Shown here in pieces: positions 61,287-64,000 of a DNA stretch of 64,000 nucleotides; the first letter of the stretch is position 1, and each line of letters opens with the position of its first letter. The notes beneath the pieces were generated by a model. The model was not told the origin of the DNA and ran no database searches. It saw only the letters and a list, made by a program, of their open reading frames with translations. The translations under genes and the position numbers were made by a program. Source of the DNA: an uncultured Lachnospiraceae bacterium (GTDB taxonomy: Bacteria; Bacillota; Clostridia; Lachnospirales; Lachnospiraceae); NCBI GenBank assembly GCA_947164605.1, contig CAMUXE010000002.1, positions 1 through 64,000 of the forward strand, written 5' to 3'.

Positions 61287-61316
61287 TTGATTTGGATTGA
61301 TTACTTGTAATAAAAT
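61287..61316 (+). promoter_or_regulatory. Putative pilT promoter
   Basis: TTGATT at 61287-61292 and TAAAAT at 61311-61316, 18 bases apart, in the 116-base gap between pilB and pilT. It would give extra transcription of pilT and pilC. Confidence 0.5.
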
Positions 61317-61354
61317 GTAACAGTTAATATTAGTTTAAAAACAGGGGACAATCA

Positions 61355-62428
61355 ATGTTTACTATTGAACAGTTACTGCTTTCAGCGAAAAGCATGGATG
61401 CATCCGATGTACATCTTGCTGTAGGCCTTCCACCAAGAGCGAGAATTGCGGGTGATTTAATTAATCTTAATTATCCAGTTCTTATGCCAGAAGATGTCAA
61501 AAAGATTGCTTTTGGTATGATGAATGAATATCAGCAGAAAACCTTTAAAGATACAGGTGAGTGCGATTTCGCATTCCAGGCACCAGCTGTAGGCCGATAC
61601 AGAGTTAATGTATTCTCACAGAGAGCTACAGTTGCTATCGCTATGAGAACAGTAGGTAAGGATATTCCTACTCCTGAATCTTTGGGTGTTCCAAAATCGG
61701 TTATAGATCTTTATAACCGTAAGAGAGGTTTGATACTTGTTACAGGACCTACAGGTTCTGGTAAGTCTACTACACTTGCTTCTCTTATCAATCGTATCAA
61801 TGAGGAGCGTAATGCTCATATCATCACTCTTGAGGATCCTATCGAGTATATTCATCCTCATAAGAAGTCGATGGTTAACCAAAGAGAAATTGGCCTTGAT
61901 ACCTTATCTTATTCTAATGCTCTTAGAGCAGCTCTTCGAGAAGATCCAGATGTAATCCTCGTAGGAGAGATGAGAGACTTGGAGACAATATCAACTGCGG
62001 TAACTGCAGCTGAGACTGGTCACTTGGTCCTTTCAACACTGCACACTATTGGTGCAGCGGCAACTATCGACCGTGTTATCGATGTATTTCCACCTCATCA
62101 GCAGCAGCAGATTAGAATTCAGCTTGCTATGGTTCTTGAGGCAGTTATCTCACAGCAATTGCTTCCTAGAAGCGATGTTAAGGGAAGAGTGGCAGCCTTT
62201 GAGGTAATGCATGCAACAGTTCCTATTAAGAACTTGATCCGTGAAAGTAAGACATATCAGATTACTTCTAATATTCAGACAGGAGCTAAGGAAGGTATGA
62301 TTACAATGGATGATGCATTAATCAATCTCTATCAGAAGGGAATAATCAATGCGGAGACTGCTGTTGGCTACTCACAGGATATTCCTTATGTTAATAAGAG
62401 AGTTGGCGGTTTCTACACTGGAGTATAG
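61355..62428 (+). CDS. pilT: Type IV pilus retraction ATPase PilT
   Basis: Hexameric retraction ATPase of 357 residues. An N-terminal PAS-like domain (MDASDVHLAVGLPPRARI) precedes the core, with Walker A GPTGSGKST, TLEDPIEYIHPH, Walker B ILVGEMRDLETI and the His box TLHTIGAAATIDR. The AIRNLIRE motif needed for retraction appears in the variant form PIKNLIRES. It pulls pili back, enabling twitching or DNA uptake. PilB and PilT are clearly distinct genes here. Confidence 0.94.
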   Translation: MFTIEQLLLSAKSMDASDVHLAVGLPPRARIAGDLINLNYPVLMPEDVKKIAFGMMNEYQQKTFKDTGECDFAFQAPAVGRYRVNVFSQRATVAIAMRTVGKDIPTPESLGVPKSVIDLYNRKRGLILVTGPTGSGKSTTLASLINRINEERNAHIITLEDPIEYIHPHKKSMVNQREIGLDTLSYSNALRAALREDPDVILVGEMRDLETISTAVTAAETGHLVLSTLHTIGAAATIDRVIDVFPPHQQQQIRIQLAMVLEAVISQQLLPRSDVKGRVAAFEVMHATVPIKNLIRESKTYQITSNIQTGAKEGMITMDDALINLYQKGIINAETAVGYSQDIPYVNKRVGGFYTGV

Positions 62429-62474
62429 TGCATAATTTAAGCTTCTGAAATTGAGGCATGGGAGGATATAATTT

Positions 62475-63686
62475 ATGGCAACATTTGCTTATGAGGCGTA
62501 TGACAGTAATGGCGCTAAGAAAAAAGCCACTATTGATGCCGACAACATTGCTGAGGCTACTCAAAAAGTTAAAGATAATGGTCTTACTGTTATCTCAATC
62601 AAACCTCAGGGTTCACTTGACCAGGAAATTCACATCCCTGGCATGAAAAAGAAAGTATCACCTAGAGACTTCTCAGTTTTCTGTAGACAGTTTTCTAGTA
62701 TCTTGAAGGCTGGTGTTAGTATCGTCGATGCTCTTGAGATGATGGCAGACCAGACTGAAAATAAGACTCTTAAGGCTGCTGTAGTAAATGTACAGTCAGC
62801 AGTTGAGAAGGGTGAAAACTTATCAACTGGTATGAAGAGAAATGATGATGTATTTCCATCGCTCTTTATAAGCATGGTTGAGGCTGGTGAGGCATCCGGT
62901 GGACTTGAGTCTTCTATCGAACGTATGGCTGATCAGTTTGAAAAAGATGCTAAATTAAAGGGACAGTTAAAGTCAGCTTTGACATATCCTATCGTTCTTA
63001 TCATTGTTATGATAGCGGTTGTAGTTGTAATGATTACTAAGGTAGTACCTAGCTTTGTTACAATGTTTGAAGATCTTGGAACTCAGCTTCCATTTGCAAC
63101 TAGATTTGTAATAGCACTCTCAGATATCTTCCTTCACAAGTGGTGGTTGATTGCGGCAGTTGTAATTGCGATCGTTGTAGGAAGAAAACTCTACTTAAGT
63201 AATGATAAGGGCAAGCATATGTCTGATGCTAATAAGTTAAAGACACCATTGCTTGGTCAGATTAGAATTAAGACTGCATGTGCTCAGTTCTCAAGAACGC
63301 TTGCAACACTCCTTGCAGCTGGTATGCCAGTTATGGATGCTATTCAGACAACAGCAAATACAATGGATAACCTGGTATTCAAGGAAGCTCTTGAAAAGGT
63401 TAGAACCGGAGTTTCACTTGGTCTTTCAATGTCATCACAGTTAAAGGCAGTAGGTTGTTTCCCTCCACTTGTATATCACATGGTTGGTATCGGTGAGGAG
63501 ACTGGTTCAGCTGAGGGAATGCTTAACAACGTTGCTGTTTACTATGATGAAGAAGTAGAGCAGGCAACAAAGGCTATGACAACAGTTATGGAGCCTTTGA
63601 TCATTATCGTTATGGCACTTGTAGTCGGTGGTATCATCGCTGCTGTATACGGACCAATGATTACTCTCTACAACACATTGGGTTAA
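62475..63686 (+). CDS. pilC: Type IV pilus platform protein PilC/GspF
   Basis: Inner-membrane platform protein of 403 residues. Two GspF domains (about 70-195 and 270-395) each carry a cytoplasmic helical bundle, with FCRQFSSILKAGVSIVDALEMM and CAQFSRTLATLLAAGMPVMDAI as the repeated signature. Three membrane helices lie at about 170-195, 222-243 and 372-395. It connects the ATPases to the growing pilus. GGGAGG lies before the ATG. Confidence 0.95.
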   Translation: MATFAYEAYDSNGAKKKATIDADNIAEATQKVKDNGLTVISIKPQGSLDQEIHIPGMKKKVSPRDFSVFCRQFSSILKAGVSIVDALEMMADQTENKTLKAAVVNVQSAVEKGENLSTGMKRNDDVFPSLFISMVEAGEASGGLESSIERMADQFEKDAKLKGQLKSALTYPIVLIIVMIAVVVVMITKVVPSFVTMFEDLGTQLPFATRFVIALSDIFLHKWWLIAAVVIAIVVGRKLYLSNDKGKHMSDANKLKTPLLGQIRIKTACAQFSRTLATLLAAGMPVMDAIQTTANTMDNLVFKEALEKVRTGVSLGLSMSSQLKAVGCFPPLVYHMVGIGEETGSAEGMLNNVAVYYDEEVEQATKAMTTVMEPLIIIVMALVVGGIIAAVYGPMITLYNTLG

Positions 63687-63694
63687 TAAGAAAT

Positions 63695-63726
63695 CTTTCA
63701 GAGGATTGAAATATGTCCTCTGAAAG
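63695..63726 (+). other. Stem-loop between pilC and pilin gene
   Basis: CTTTCAGAGGA at 63695-63705 pairs perfectly with TCCTCTGAAAG at 63716-63726, with a ten-base loop. No T run follows on the + strand, so it is more likely an mRNA-stability or processing element than a strong terminator. Confidence 0.6.
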
Positions 63727-63787
63727 ACACAATACAGATAGTATAAAAATATTATTTAAAAAATCTTCATATTTTATTCAAAAACTA

Positions 63788-63819
63788 TTCACAAATCTGT
63801 GAACTTGTGTTAATATAAT
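63788..63819 (+). promoter_or_regulatory. Pilin promoter region with palindrome
   Basis: A perfect TATAAT at 63814-63819 lies 46 bases before the pilin start. A 16-base palindrome, TTCACA-AATC-TGTGAA, at 63788-63803 covers the place of the -35 box. It may be an operator or activator site; the -35 itself is poor. Confidence 0.5.
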
Positions 63820-63864
63820 TATGGTCAATCCAATCCAATAATTTTTAACAAAAGGAGCTGAGTT

Positions 63865-64000
63865 ATGAATAGGGGAGATAAGAAGAATTCAGGTTTCTCT
63901 CTTGTAGAATTGATTGTTGTAATTGCTATCATGGCAGTGCTTGTTGGAGTGCTTGCTCCAACATTGATCAAGAATGTAGAGAAATCTAGAGAATCAACAG
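63865..64000 (+). CDS. Type IV pilin, cut by window end
   Basis: Start of a type IV prepilin; 45 codons are in the window and the frame is open at the edge. A short basic leader (MNRGDKKNSG) is followed by the prepilin peptidase site G/FSLVELIVVIAIMAVL, with Glu at +5, and the hydrophobic N-terminal helix. AAAGGAG is seven bases before the ATG. It is probably the major or a minor pilin of the system encoded upstream. No prepilin peptidase gene is visible here. Confidence 0.93.
   Translation, partial: MNRGDKKNSGFSLVELIVVIAIMAVLVGVLAPTLIKNVEKSREST

Overview
The window reads as a chromosomal segment of a low-GC anaerobic Firmicute, most likely a Lachnospiraceae member (Butyrivibrio/Pseudobutyrivibrio/Eubacterium-like). 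The basis is AT-rich DNA, strong AGGAGG-type ribosome sites, a tryptophan T-box leader, a Lachnospiraceae-type small AT-hook protein (DUF6465-like), a CarD-family regulator, and a Clostridia-type type IV pilus set. The assignment rests on protein-family recognition by eye, not on a database search. Nearly all genes are on the + strand; the one clear exception is a permease at 47.4-48.6 kb. No rRNA, tRNA, CRISPR array or intact insertion sequence was seen.

Layout. (1) 0-2.5 kb: a higher-GC, foreign-looking pair, made of an unknown protein and a truncated AAA_13/RloC-like ATPase with a zinc-hook CxxC. It is followed by decayed DNA with a frameshifted remnant of a DUF1972 rhamnosyltransferase and a membrane-protein tail. 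(2) 2.5-4.1 kb: a UDP-sugar pyrophosphorylase gene with a tandem-repeat leader. (3) 4.3-18.4 kb: a surface-glycan locus. It holds a flippase, a full pseudaminic-acid (CMP-Pse) route with two apparent enzyme substitutions, an epimerase, an ATP-grasp ligase, a cytidylyltransferase/PLP-enzyme fusion and two transferase-like proteins. (4) 18.5-29.1 kb: a His-rich DUF4012 membrane protein, glmS, a MerR-methyltransferase fusion with a coupled unknown membrane protein, and rfbB-rfbA-rfbC for dTDP-sugars. (5) 29.6-39.3 kb: a GGDEF diguanylate cyclase, an unusual SDR-RNase H fusion, a PAP2 phosphatase, a metal-exporter-like protein, a fucose-isomerase-like protein with xylulokinase, hisC, queH and a LiaF-like protein. 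(6) 39.4-45.9 kb: a T-box-controlled trp operon, trpE-G-C-F-B-A, without trpD. (7) 45.9-59.1 kb: an HPr/Crh-like protein lacking the catalytic His, the AT-hook protein, CarD, the permease, valS, a PAS protein, a PrsA/SurA-like protein, an SGNH-MBOAT acylation pair, aminopeptidase P and an unknown membrane protein. (8) 59.5-64 kb: a type IV pilus cluster (pilB, pilT, pilC and a pilin cut off by the window edge).

How the genes fit together. UDP-sugar pyrophosphorylase, GlmS (hexosamine supply), rfbBAC and the pse genes all feed nucleotide sugars to envelope glycans. The flippase, transferases, DUF4012 protein and MBOAT/SGNH pair would assemble, export or decorate them. The diguanylate cyclase and the MshEN-type N-terminus of PilB suggest c-di-GMP input to pili. 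A recurring oddity is a set of short tandem arrays; several span the stop codon of the upstream gene, and others sit in-frame inside coding sequences.
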